From a bacterium (GTDB lineage: Bacteria; Elusimicrobiota; Elusimicrobia; UBA1565; UBA9628), in NCBI GenBank assembly GCA_021822495.1, contig JAKAQO010000005.1, positions 106,548-144,851 on the forward strand: a stretch of DNA of 38,304 nucleotides, given 5' to 3'. The translations under genes and the position numbers were made by a program. Within the stretch, counting starts at the first letter, position 1. The number at the start of each line of letters is the position of its first letter. Below are positions 1 through 8,020 of this stretch, piece after piece. The notes beneath the pieces were generated by a model. It was not told the DNA's origin. It searched no databases and was given only the letters and a program-made list of their open reading frames with translations.

Positions 1-93
1 CCCGGATTTAGCCCAGTTGAGAACCCAACGAGCTTCGACATCCTTGGGGATATAGGCTTTGTCCCAGGTTTTTATTTCGGTCGTTTCATTCAT
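1..93 (-). CDS. valS: Valyl-tRNA synthetase, N-terminal fragment (cut by window edge)
   Basis: Only the first 31 codons are present; the gene runs off the left edge. The peptide (start MNETTEIKTWDKAYIPKDVE) carries the Y-x-P-x-x-V/I-E-x-x-W pattern with which class I valyl-tRNA synthetases begin, ahead of the catalytic domain that charges tRNA-Val. The ATG overlaps the stop codon of the upstream response regulator (ATGA at 90-93), so the two are probably translationally coupled. Isoleucyl- or leucyl-tRNA synthetases start in a similar way, so the assignment rests on a short stretch; the HIGH and KMSKS motifs lie outside the window. Confidence 0.6.
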   Translation of the reverse strand, partial: MNETTEIKTWDKAYIPKDVEARWVLNWAKSG

Positions 94-467
94 GGTTTTA
101 GATGAGATTTAATCTTAGCGATTAAACGGTTGATATCAATAGGTTTGAGCACGTATTCGACCGCGCCCGCGTCAATTCCGGCCAAACGATCAATTTTTTC
201 TGTCGAAGAAGTAAATAAAATAACGGGAATATCCTTGGTCTTTGGATTTTGCTTGAGTTTTCGGCAAATGTCCAGACCGTTAAAATCCCGGATATAGAGG
301 TCCAGCAAAATCACGTCGGGTTTGGCCGCTTCGGCTTTTTGAACGAAATCCTCTCCGGGAACCTCAAAAGCCTCAACCTCCATCCCGGCCCAGCCAATCG
401 CGGCTCCAACCGCTTCGCGTAAAAGCTCGTCATCGTCCACCAAAAGAATTTTGGCTTTCTTTTCCAT
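90..467 (-). CDS. Single-domain response regulator (CheY-like receiver)
   Basis: A 125-residue protein consisting only of a receiver domain. The acidic pocket is D11-D12-D13, the phosphoacceptor is D56 (in VILLDLYI), the switch Thr/Ser is T86-S87 and the conserved Lys is K108 followed by Pro. With no output domain it should act by protein-protein contact, as CheY, Spo0F or DivK do. The start has a GAGGTG Shine-Dalgarno. It lies 8 bases after the PhoH-type gene and overlaps the next gene (probable valS) by 4 bases, so it is an orphan regulator inside a housekeeping run; no histidine kinase is in the window. Family assignment is secure, the pathway unknown. Confidence 0.9.
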   Translation of the reverse strand: MEKKAKILLVDDDELLREAVGAAIGWAGMEVEAFEVPGEDFVQKAEAAKPDVILLDLYIRDFNGLDICRKLKQNPKTKDIPVILFTSSTEKIDRLAGIDAGAVEYVLKPIDINRLIAKIKSHLKP

Positions 468-475
468 ATTTCACC

Positions 476-1780
476 TCACAATAAATCGGAAGCGAGAGCC
501 GCTAAAAGGCTTCTTTCGCTTTTGGTAAAAGTCACATGCCCGTAAAGCCCTTGCCCTTTAAAACGCTCGACTAAGTAAGTCAAACCGTTGGAGGCGGAAT
601 CCAAATAATAATTATCTATTTGGTAGGGATCTCCCGTCAAAACGATTTTTGCGCCTTGCCCCGCGCGCGAGATAATTGTTTTTACTTCATGCGGAGTCAA
701 GTTCTGGGCGTCGTCAATAATGATGAAAAGGTTTGGAAGCGTACGGCCCCTTAGATACGTCACAGCCTCAATTTCAAGCATCCCTTCTTCCATCAGCATT
801 TGAATGTCCATATCGGAAGTCTCTAAAGACCCGTGCGGACGCTCCAAAAGATAGCTTAAATTGTCATAAATAGCGCCCATCCAATTGGTCAGTTTCTCTT
901 CCTTGGTCCCCGGCAAAAAGCCGATGTCATGCCCAACCGCCACGACCGGGCGCCCCACGAATATCCGCCGATAATATTTTTCCTCGAGAGTTTGTTGCAA
1001 AGCGGTCGCCAAGGCCATCAAGGTTTTTCCCGATCCCGCCAGTCCCACCAAGGTCACGAGTTGAATCTCCTTACTCAGCAAAAGCTCCAAGGCGAAGCGC
1101 TGTTCGACATTCAAAGGCTTAATTCCCCAAGGAACCGAATCGGCGTGAGAAAGAGGTAAGAGACTTCCTGTTTTTTTATCAAATCTTGTCAAAGCTGTTT
1201 GCGATGGGGAAGCTCTCAAAAGAATAAATTCATTGGGCGCCGCTTCGATTTTCAAATCGGAAGCCGGTATTTTCTTTTCTTTATAAAACCGGTCGATGAC
1301 CGAAGGTTCAACCGCCTCTTCCCGCCAACCGGAATAAAGCTCGGAGACATCCACTTTTTGCTTCTCATAGTCTTCCGTCTCAAGGCCCAAGGCGTCCGCC
1401 TTAATGCGAAGATTGATATCCTTAGATATAAAAACGACATGCTCTTCTATCTTGCTGAGATAAAGAGCGGAGCCTAAAATAGCGTTATCTTTATGCTGAA
1501 TGGGGAGCTCTTTGGGGAGGTTGGCTACAGTTTTAAGTTCGACTTTGAGCTTACCACCATTTTCCAGATCGACCCAATCGGAAAGCCGCCCGCGCCGGCG
1601 AAGTTCGTCGAGTTTTCTAGCCACCAGCCGCGCGGAACGGCCGCGCTCATCGTTAGAGCGTTTAAAAGAGTCAAGCTCCTCGATAACGCCAAGCGGAATC
1701 ACGACCCTTGAACCCGCAAACGAAAACGGAGCGAGCGGATCATGCAAAATGACGTTGGTGTCTAAAACAAATGTTTTCAT
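476..1780 (-). CDS. PIN domain - PhoH-family ATPase
   Basis: 434 residues in two parts. Residues 1 to about 145 form a PIN nuclease domain with the usual acidic residues (D7 in LDTN, E34-E35, D98 in KDNAIL, D121). Residues from about 220 form a PhoH ATPase with a Walker A at 246-253 (GLAGSGKT), a Walker B region ending IIIDDAQNL and a TGDPYQID motif. PIN-PhoH proteins (PhoH2/YlaK type) are RNA helicase/ribonucleases thought to act in RNA turnover. The stop of hemW overlaps its ATG by 4 bases, and the response regulator follows 8 bases downstream, so it belongs to the speA-hemW-phoH run. Family is certain; the RNA target is unknown. Confidence 0.93.
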   Translation of the reverse strand: MKTFVLDTNVILHDPLAPFSFAGSRVVIPLGVIEELDSFKRSNDERGRSARLVARKLDELRRRGRLSDWVDLENGGKLKVELKTVANLPKELPIQHKDNAILGSALYLSKIEEHVVFISKDINLRIKADALGLETEDYEKQKVDVSELYSGWREEAVEPSVIDRFYKEKKIPASDLKIEAAPNEFILLRASPSQTALTRFDKKTGSLLPLSHADSVPWGIKPLNVEQRFALELLLSKEIQLVTLVGLAGSGKTLMALATALQQTLEEKYYRRIFVGRPVVAVGHDIGFLPGTKEEKLTNWMGAIYDNLSYLLERPHGSLETSDMDIQMLMEEGMLEIEAVTYLRGRTLPNLFIIIDDAQNLTPHEVKTIISRAGQGAKIVLTGDPYQIDNYYLDSASNGLTYLVERFKGQGLYGHVTFTKSERSLLAALASDLL

Positions 1781-2913
1781 AAAAGGGCCTCGCTTGGACT
1801 CCTTAGTTCTATTCCATCAAAAGGGGGCACAAATTCCATAAATACCTGATTGGCCACAAACACGCCTTCTTTCGTCAATCTAAAAACATCCCCGCGTCTT
1901 TCAATAAGGCCGCGAGAAATCAAGGAATTCCACTGAGCGTCAAAAACCCGGAGAGATTCCTCGGGCGGAACATATCCTTTAATCATCCGCAACCCTAAAA
2001 AAGCCATTTCACCCAAGCGCTCGACTCCTTTAAGCTTCTCCGAAGAAGACGCGGAGATTTGGCCCGACTCAACTTTCACGCAGTACGGAATCAATCGGTC
2101 CTCATTGGTCGAGCGAACTCCGTTTAGATGAGAAGCCGCTCCGCACCCAAGCCCCAGATACTCGCCGTTTCCCCAGTAAATCTTATTATGCAAAGATTCT
2201 GCCCCCCGGCGCGCGAAATTCGATATTTCATAATGGATAAAACCCGCTTCTTTTAACATCTCAATAGAACGTTCAAACATCTCTCGAGCCAAATTCTCAT
2301 CAATCTTGACTTCTCTTTTCGAGAACAAAGTCCAATCCTCCACCTGAAGCCCGTAAAGGGAAATATGGTCCGGAGACAAATCAAGAACCCGCTTTAAAGT
2401 TTGAAGATGAGTTTCAAGATTTTGCCCGGGAAGGCCGTACATTAAATCCACGGAAACTGAAAACCCGCCCGCTTCTTTTACATTTGAAAAAACATCGAAA
2501 AAATCTTTGGAGGAATGTTGGCGCCCAATTAATTTAAGCAGATGGTCATCGAGGGTTTGAAGCCCAAGACTGAGCCGATTGATTCCCGATTCTTTTAGAA
2601 TTTTAATTTTATCCGCGTCAAGGCTTTCGGGATTAGCCTCAAACGTCGCTTCTTTAAAATTGGCCAAAGGAAAGCGAGCATGAATAATTTTAAAAAGCGT
2701 TTTTAATTCCTCCGCTGAAAGTTCAGACGGGGTTCCGCCGCCGATGTAAAGAGTCTCCGGATTAAACTCAGGAAAAAAAGAGGCTTCTTGGTCCAAGGCC
2801 GCCAAATAACGAGAAATCGTTTTCTTTTGCCCGGAAAACGCCGTGAAATCGCAATAAAAGCACTTAATGGAACAGAACGGAATATGCAGATAAAGCCCGC
2901 GCGACAGTTTCAA
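1777..2913 (-). CDS. hemW: HemW-like radical SAM heme chaperone
   Basis: 378 residues. The radical SAM cluster motif C14-x3-C18-x2-C21 sits in HIPFCSIKCFYCDF, followed by a YIGGGTPS motif and the LGLQTLDDHLL and DLMYGLPGQ segments typical of HemW/HemN-like proteins. HemW proteins bind heme and deliver it to membrane targets; they are often mis-annotated as oxygen-independent coproporphyrinogen III oxidase, which needs extra features. The start is a TTG, 3 bases after the speA stop; no in-frame ATG lies before the cluster motif, so TTG is the only start that keeps the conserved N-terminus. Its 3' end overlaps the PIN-PhoH gene by 4 bases. Confidence 0.88.
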   Translation of the reverse strand: MKLSRGLYLHIPFCSIKCFYCDFTAFSGQKKTISRYLAALDQEASFFPEFNPETLYIGGGTPSELSAEELKTLFKIIHARFPLANFKEATFEANPESLDADKIKILKESGINRLSLGLQTLDDHLLKLIGRQHSSKDFFDVFSNVKEAGGFSVSVDLMYGLPGQNLETHLQTLKRVLDLSPDHISLYGLQVEDWTLFSKREVKIDENLAREMFERSIEMLKEAGFIHYEISNFARRGAESLHNKIYWGNGEYLGLGCGAASHLNGVRSTNEDRLIPYCVKVESGQISASSSEKLKGVERLGEMAFLGLRMIKGYVPPEESLRVFDAQWNSLISRGLIERRGDVFRLTKEGVFVANQVFMEFVPPFDGIELRSPSEALL

Positions 2914-2916
2914 ATC

Positions 2917-4893
2917 TTAAGTCTCAACAAAATTAGATTTTGAAGCGAGATCGGTAGCCCGTCGAGCCCATGTCTTTGGCGCATTCCCATAATCAATATA
3001 GGTGTATTTTTTCATCGCCGCTTCGTATTCATCCAGCAAGTCAACGCCTTCGCGAGGCTTAATCGCGCCCGAGCGAACGCAGGAGTCAATGGCGGATTTG
3101 AGCATTTTAATGAGTTCAAAGTCGCTGTATTGAATACTCTGAAGAACATCGCGAACATTTTGACCTTGAATCATTTCCTCGATGTAATACCCGGACGGCT
3201 CTGTGGGATCTTCAAAAACGTGGACCTCGCTGACCCTTCCGAACAAATTGTGAATATCTCCCATCGTCGCCTGATAAGCCCCCATCAGAAAAACGCCCAG
3301 ATAATAGGGCTCTCCGGGTTTAATCGGATGGAGGGGAAGCGTTCCGCCCGCTTTTCGGTGACAGGCAAATTGCGAAATTTTTCCGTCTGAATCACAAGTA
3401 ATATCCACCAGAGCCGCGCGGTGGGTCGGCTCTTCGTTTAAGCGCTCAAGCGGCATGATCGGGAAAAGTTGTCCAATGGCCCAGCTGTCCGGAAGAGATT
3501 GAAAAATAGAAAAATTGCATAAATACTGATCGCGCAAGGCCTTTGACATTTCTAAAATATCTTCTGGAACGTCTTTGATTTTAGAAAGGACTCCCCCAAT
3601 TTCCCGGCAAAGACTCCAGAAAAGCGTTTCCGCTTTCGCCCGATCCTCAAGGCTTAAATATCCCAAATTAAACAAGGAGAACGCCTCATCCCGCCCTTGA
3701 ACGGCCTGGTGATAGCTTTCGACCAGAGTCTTGGGATTTAAGTCCGTAAAAAGAGAACGCAAGGACTTGACGATATCGTGTTCATCTTCAGTGGGAGGAA
3801 ACTCAGTGGGGCGAGCCCCGCCCTCGATTAAACCAAAGACGTTTACCGCCAACATCGAATGATGAGCGACCAGTGAACGCCCCGATTCGGTGACGATATT
3901 CGGCTCCGGCACTTTTTCTTGCCGGCAAACTTCCTGAATGGTCATGACTAAAGCACGCGCGTATTCCCTTAAATTATAGTTGACGGAACTGTCCACCGAG
4001 GAGTGAGAGCCGTCATAGTCCACTCCCAAGCCGCCGCCGCAGTCGATATATTCCATCTCAACGCCCATCTTGCGAAGCTTGGCGTAAACCCGCGAGGCCT
4101 CTTTAACCGCGTCTTTAATCGTCTGGATGTTGGTAATTTGAGAGCCGATATGAAAATGAAGAAGCTTCGCGGAAGAACTGAGGCCCGCGGCTCTCAGTTC
4201 GGAAACGGCCTCTAAAATTTCAGAGGTCGTGAGCCCAAATTTAGCCGAGTGTCCGCTGGAATATTTCCACTTTCCGCTTCCCTCGGTCTGAAGGCGAACG
4301 CGAATTCCAATCGTCGGAACGACATTGAGATCTTTGGCCGCTTTAATCAGAAGCGCAAGCTCCCCGGGCTTTTCAATGACCACGATGACTTTCTTGCCTA
4401 TCTTGGTCCCGATCATGGCCAGGCGCATCATCGTCTCGTCTTTATAACCGTTAAGAATCGTCAAACCTTCCGAATGATTCATCGCTAAAACCGCGACTAA
4501 TTCTCCGAGGCTTCCGGCTTCAAGGCCGAACTGATAGGGCGCTCCCGCGTCCAAAATTTCTTCCACCACTTCCCGCAACTGATTGACTTTAATCGGATAG
4601 ACGCCGTAATAGCGACCTTTATATTTAAAATCCGAAACCGCCTTTTTAAAAGTTTCGTTTAAAAGCTCGACGCGATGGCGGAGGATGTCCTGAAAGCGAA
4701 AAAGAACCGGCAGGCGCAGGCCGCGGCTTAAAACGTCGTCAATGAGCCCGCGAATTTCAATCGCATGTTCGGCGTCAAAACGCGGGGAGACGGCTAGGCG
4801 CCCTTCCGGATTAATCCCAAAATATTTAAGGCCCCATCCCTTGACATTGTAAATGGAGGCGGAGTCGTCAACAGTCCAAGGGCGGTTGTTCAT
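2917..4893 (-). CDS. speA: Biosynthetic arginine decarboxylase
   Basis: 658 residues, the usual length for SpeA. It decarboxylates arginine to agmatine, the first step of polyamine synthesis by the agmatine route. The PLP lysine is K102 in GVYPIKVNQ; other landmarks are the fold III PLP-binding segments (LLHFHIGSQ, YIDCGGGLGVDYDG, TESGRS) and the C-terminal VDITCDSDG with the catalytic Cys. It is the first gene of the leftward run, followed after 3 bases by hemW. The ATG has no visible Shine-Dalgarno; a TATAAT box lies 11 bases upstream, so the message may be nearly leaderless. No agmatinase or agmatine deiminase gene is in the window. Confidence 0.95.
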   Translation of the reverse strand: MNNRPWTVDDSASIYNVKGWGLKYFGINPEGRLAVSPRFDAEHAIEIRGLIDDVLSRGLRLPVLFRFQDILRHRVELLNETFKKAVSDFKYKGRYYGVYPIKVNQLREVVEEILDAGAPYQFGLEAGSLGELVAVLAMNHSEGLTILNGYKDETMMRLAMIGTKIGKKVIVVIEKPGELALLIKAAKDLNVVPTIGIRVRLQTEGSGKWKYSSGHSAKFGLTTSEILEAVSELRAAGLSSSAKLLHFHIGSQITNIQTIKDAVKEASRVYAKLRKMGVEMEYIDCGGGLGVDYDGSHSSVDSSVNYNLREYARALVMTIQEVCRQEKVPEPNIVTESGRSLVAHHSMLAVNVFGLIEGGARPTEFPPTEDEHDIVKSLRSLFTDLNPKTLVESYHQAVQGRDEAFSLFNLGYLSLEDRAKAETLFWSLCREIGGVLSKIKDVPEDILEMSKALRDQYLCNFSIFQSLPDSWAIGQLFPIMPLERLNEEPTHRAALVDITCDSDGKISQFACHRKAGGTLPLHPIKPGEPYYLGVFLMGAYQATMGDIHNLFGRVSEVHVFEDPTEPSGYYIEEMIQGQNVRDVLQSIQYSDFELIKMLKSAIDSCVRSGAIKPREGVDLLDEYEAAMKKYTYIDYGNAPKTWARRATDLASKSNFVET

Positions 4894-4904
4894 TGATTAA
4901 TTTT

Positions 4905-4910
4905 ATTATA
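4905..4910 (-). promoter_or_regulatory. Probable -10 box of the speA promoter
   Basis: On the minus strand TATAAT lies 11 bases before the speA ATG, in an AT-rich gap. A convincing -35 box is not visible (GTTCTT at 17-bp spacing is the best). The expected start site would be within a few bases of the ATG. Confidence 0.45.
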
Positions 4911-4931
4911 TCACGTTCGCGCTTAACAAGA

Positions 4932-4962
4932 ACGGGAATTGGGAAAAATTCCCAATTCCCGT
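4932..4962 (-). terminator. Strong hairpin terminator after the CDGSH gene
   Basis: A perfect 14-bp inverted repeat (arm ACGGGAATTGGGAA) with a 3-base loop. It lies 26 bases past the stop of the minus-strand CDGSH gene and is followed on that strand by TTCTTGTT, so it probably ends the marR-yceI-CDGSH transcript and insulates speA. Confidence 0.7.
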
Positions 4963-4988
4963 CTGATCATTGCTTGTATTAATTTTGT

Positions 4989-5234
4989 TTAAGGAAGATT
5001 TTTATGGCTTCCATCGCAGTAAGGCTTGGTTTTCGAGTGTTTACATCCGCACCACGCCACCTTCTTAGCCTCGGTCAACTCAACAATGATCGGAGTCATT
5101 CCCGTATTCATTTTAGAATGACTTCCGTCGCAGTAGGGCTGATTCTTTGAATGTCCGCACGCGCACCAGGCATATTTGCCTGGCTTCTCGTCTTTAACAT
5201 ACGGAGCTTTTTGCGCCACTTTAGGTTCGCTCAT
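4989..5234 (-). CDS. Twin CDGSH-type iron-sulfur protein
   Basis: 81 residues with two complete CDGSH motifs: C24-x-C26-x8-C35-x3-H39 and C62-x-C64-x8-C73-x3-H77. Each 3Cys-1His set is expected to hold a [2Fe-2S] cluster, as in the mitoNEET family; small tandem bacterial members are thought to serve redox or cluster-transfer roles in the cytoplasm. An AAAAGGAG ribosome site precedes the start. It is the third gene of an operon, 14 bases after yceI, and is closed by the hairpin at 4932-4962. The family is unambiguous; the partner protein is not known. Confidence 0.92.
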   Translation of the reverse strand: MSEPKVAQKAPYVKDEKPGKYAWCACGHSKNQPYCDGSHSKMNTGMTPIIVELTEAKKVAWCGCKHSKTKPYCDGSHKNLP

Positions 5235-5248
5235 GAGAAGTCTCCTTT

Positions 5249-5842
5249 TTATTTTTTCGCTTTAGGCGGAATAATCGCCTCGACATCCAGCTTGATTTTG
5301 ATTCTATTTCCGACTAAAAGGCCGCCGCTTTCCAAGACCTTGTTATACATAAGGCCAAAGTCCTTGCGGTTGATCGTCGTCGTCGCAACGGCTCCCAAAC
5401 GCTGATTGCCCCACGGGTCTTTAACCACTCCTCCGATTTTCATTTTTAAAACCACGGGTTTGGTCACTCCGTGAATGGTGAGGGTTCCCAATAAGTCAGC
5501 GGTCTTGCCTTTCACGCGCTCAACTTTCACGCTTTTAAAGACAATCTCCGGATATTTCTTGACATCCAGGAAATTGGGCGACCGGACGTCATTATCGCGC
5601 ATCTGAATGCGGGTATCAATGGAAGCCGCGTCAATATGCGCCTCCGCCTTCCACAGCTTCGGTTTCCCTGGAACATAATCAACTGTCCCCGAGAACTTAT
5701 CGAAACGTCCTTGAACCCGGCTAATGACCATGTGCTTAACGCTAAAACTAATCGTTGTGTGCACAGGATCAATTTGATACGTCGCCGCCCCCGCGGGATA
5801 CGCCAAAGCGCTGACTAAAGCCAACGCCAAGTACTTTTTCAT
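5249..5842 (-). CDS. YceI-family periplasmic lipid-binding protein
   Basis: 197 residues. A signal peptide (residues 1 to about 19, MKKYLALALVSALAYPAGA) precedes a YceI domain beginning YQIDPVHTTISFSVKHM, with GRFDKFSG, SIDTRIQMRDNDVRSPNFLDV and the closing VLESGGLLVGNRIKIKLDVEA segment. YceI proteins have a lipocalin-like fold and bind polyisoprenoids or other amphiphiles in the periplasm. The AAGGAG Shine-Dalgarno lies inside the end of marR, whose stop overlaps this ATG (5839-5842), so expression is coupled to the regulator. It could be induced when the MarR protein binds a lipophilic ligand, but that is inference from gene order. Confidence 0.92.
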   Translation of the reverse strand: MKKYLALALVSALAYPAGAATYQIDPVHTTISFSVKHMVISRVQGRFDKFSGTVDYVPGKPKLWKAEAHIDAASIDTRIQMRDNDVRSPNFLDVKKYPEIVFKSVKVERVKGKTADLLGTLTIHGVTKPVVLKMKIGGVVKDPWGNQRLGAVATTTINRKDFGLMYNKVLESGGLLVGNRIKIKLDVEAIIPPKAKK

Positions 5843-6312
5843 TTTTTTATCTCCTTTTTAGTTATTTCATTTTTACGGCCTAGCTTCCGACACAATCTTC
5901 TCAAGGTTTCCTGTTCAGACGCCGATAATGCCGACATTTCTTCTTGAATGGCCGCGGCATGGCGGGGAAAGATCTTTTGGATTAAAGCTCGCCCTTTGGA
6001 CGTCAATTGAACGCTGACATATCGGCGATCTTCTCCCGCCCGAACTCGCCTCGCCAAACCGCGTTTTTCAAGGTGATCAACCACCATCGTCACATTCCCG
6101 TCAGTCTTAAGAAGTTTTTTACCTAACTCCGTTTGACACAAAGGCCCCAAATGGAAAAGGGTCTCAAGAGCCCCAAACTGGCTCGCGGTCAAGCCTTCAG
6201 CGCTCAAACGTTTTTGAAGCCTCGAAATCACCGATTCTGACGCTCGCATCAGATTAATAAAGGCGTTTAAAGACCGGAGGCGATTTAAATCTCCCTTATA
6301 ATGGCTTGGCAT
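5839..6312 (-). CDS. MarR-family transcriptional regulator
   Basis: 157 residues with a MarR winged-helix core: LTASQFGALETLFHLGPL, the helix-turn-helix TELGKKLLKTDGNVTMVVDHLEKRGL and the wing RVRAGEDRRYVSVQLTSKG, flanked by dimerisation helices. MarR proteins are usually ligand-responsive repressors. It is the first gene of an operon with yceI and the CDGSH gene. Its promoter region holds inverted repeats that could be autoregulatory operators, shared with the divergent membrane protein gene at 6389. The ATG lacks a Shine-Dalgarno and sits close to the predicted transcription start. Confidence 0.9.
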   Translation of the reverse strand: MPSHYKGDLNRLRSLNAFINLMRASESVISRLQKRLSAEGLTASQFGALETLFHLGPLCQTELGKKLLKTDGNVTMVVDHLEKRGLARRVRAGEDRRYVSVQLTSKGRALIQKIFPRHAAAIQEEMSALSASEQETLRRLCRKLGRKNEITKKEIKK

Positions 6313-6326
6313 AGTTTAATATAGAA

Positions 6327-6367
6327 CTATTTAACCATTAACTGTTTTCATTTGTCAACTTAAATAG
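6327..6367 (-). promoter_or_regulatory. marR promoter with candidate MarR operators
   Basis: On the minus strand TTGACA (6353-6358) and TTAAAT (6329-6334) are 18 bp apart and point at marR. An inverted repeat CTATTTAA (6327-6334) / TTAAATAG (6360-6367) brackets the promoter, and a shorter one, ATAGTT (6311-6316) / AACTAT (6325-6330), lies between the -10 box and the start codon. Such placement suits autorepression; binding is inferred. Confidence 0.5.
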
Positions 6368-6388
6368 GCAATATGGTTAAATTCTAGA

Positions 6389-8020
6389 GTGGAAGAACAG
6401 CGAAACGTTAAAATCGAAATAGCTGCCGTTCTGTTTTTTTCTCTTCTCATCTCCTTATCCGGTCTCAAAGAAGCCCTTCAAATAGACGAGCCCTTTTTCC
6501 TGGCCGTGGGTTTTCATATTCTCAAGGCCCCCTTGCATCCGTTTAACTTTTCATTTAACTGGTATGGACAAACCGTTTCATACGCGAAACTTAACAACAC
6601 CCCTCCTCTCTTTCACTATCTTCTGGCCCTCGGGCTTTACTTCTCCAAGGGAAAAATCTGGCTTCTGCGCGCATTACTTATTCCCTTTGATTTACTGAGC
6701 GCGTTTTTTCTTTATTTAATCGCCGCTCGTTTTCTCAAACGCCCTCTTTGGCCGACTTTAATCGTTCTCGCCTCGCCCGCCTATCTCATCAATCTTCCGC
6801 ATTTAATGCCGGAAAAGGTAATGGCGGTCTTTTCCTTTTTATCCCTCTACGCATTGATTCGCTCTTTCGATGAAAAAAACGAGACCTGGTATTGGATTTC
6901 GGCCTTCGCCTTAAACCTGGCCCTTCTCTCAAAATACGCCGCCCTTTTTCTCTTTTTTCCGGCGCTCGCCTACTCCCTAGAACATCAAGTGCCCCTTCGG
7001 AAAATGCTCCGCTATTTTTTCATTTCCATTTTCGGGCTTCTCCTTTATTTTATCTACGACCGGCTTACCAACCGCGCCGCGCTTACGGCCCTAAGCAGCG
7101 TTTTTGCCGCTCCCAGCATCGCGCTACTTCCTTTATATAGGACTCGCTCTTTTTTCTCTTTCGCCGGTGGTTTGGGAGTCGCGGCGACTCTCTGGCCATC
7201 CCTCTTTCTTAAAAAAAATCTTAAAGCGCAAATTCTGTGTTGGGCGGGCGCAATCCTTCTCTTCCTGCCGTTTTTCGACACGCCCCATGCCTTGACTCCT
7301 CTTTTTCAGCGCGGGATGGGAATCACTTTTTCTTATCTAGCCCTGACGTCTTTTTGGGAATTATTTTCAGCCCGAGCGCTCAAAGGCTGGCCTTTTTGGA
7401 TGAGCTGGCTTTTTTCGGCCAGCCTTCTCCAATTTTTTCTTTATTGGAGTATCGCCGCCCGGCTTTTTATCTTCATCCTGCCGCCCCTTATTTTTGGACT
7501 GGCGGAAAAAATGGAAATTCTCTTTGAGAATAACTTCAAAAAAATCATGATTATCTCTTTTCTCTTAACGCTTTCCTTGACTCTTGTTTTAAGAGAGGTT
7601 GATTTTGCCTACGCTTCCTCGCAAAAAAAATTCGCGGAGTGGGTCAAAACCCGCTATCTGGACGCTGGGGAAAAAGTATGGTTTACCGGCCACTGGGGCT
7701 TTCAATATTACATGGAGAAAGCCGGAGCCGTGGAAGAAAACTGGCCGCCGCAAGAAATGAAGACGGGAGATATTTTCGCCGTTCCGGCCATCAATACCAA
7801 TTTAATATTGCCATCTTATCTAACTACAAAGTTCAAAGAGGTTCATGAAATCACGATCCAAAACCCCTTCCCATTCCGTTTGATGGGTTCTTCCGACATC
7901 CCCAATGGAGCGGGCTTTTACTCCAGCGTCTTTGGTTTTTTACCTTACGCCTTGAGTTCAGGGCCGCTGGATAAATTTCTCGTATTCCAAATCCAAAAAA
8001 CTCCTAAAACCGTTAAATAA
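6389..8020 (+). CDS. GT-C fold membrane glycosyltransferase (ArnT/PMT-like)
   Basis: 543 residues with about a dozen hydrophobic helices. After the first helix comes LKEALQIDEPFFLAVG, with an acidic DE pair (residues 33-34) in the first extracytoplasmic loop, where ArnT/PMT-type transferases carry their catalytic Asp. The next loop (KLNNTPPLFHYLLALG) and the GxWLLRALL segment fit dolichyl/polyprenyl-phosphate-sugar transferases. A soluble C-terminal part follows residue 400. Such enzymes move a sugar from a polyprenyl-phosphate donor at the outer face of the inner membrane. The start is GTG without a clear ribosome site. The last 76 bases overlap the 3' end of the oppositely directed GT87-like gene. 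Substrate unknown. Confidence 0.7.
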   Translation: MEEQRNVKIEIAAVLFFSLLISLSGLKEALQIDEPFFLAVGFHILKAPLHPFNFSFNWYGQTVSYAKLNNTPPLFHYLLALGLYFSKGKIWLLRALLIPFDLLSAFFLYLIAARFLKRPLWPTLIVLASPAYLINLPHLMPEKVMAVFSFLSLYALIRSFDEKNETWYWISAFALNLALLSKYAALFLFFPALAYSLEHQVPLRKMLRYFFISIFGLLLYFIYDRLTNRAALTALSSVFAAPSIALLPLYRTRSFFSFAGGLGVAATLWPSLFLKKNLKAQILCWAGAILLFLPFFDTPHALTPLFQRGMGITFSYLALTSFWELFSARALKGWPFWMSWLFSASLLQFFLYWSIAARLFIFILPPLIFGLAEKMEILFENNFKKIMIISFLLTLSLTLVLREVDFAYASSQKKFAEWVKTRYLDAGEKVWFTGHWGFQYYMEKAGAVEENWPPQEMKTGDIFAVPAINTNLILPSYLTTKFKEVHEITIQNPFPFRLMGSSDIPNGAGFYSSVFGFLPYALSSGPLDKFLVFQIQKTPKTVK

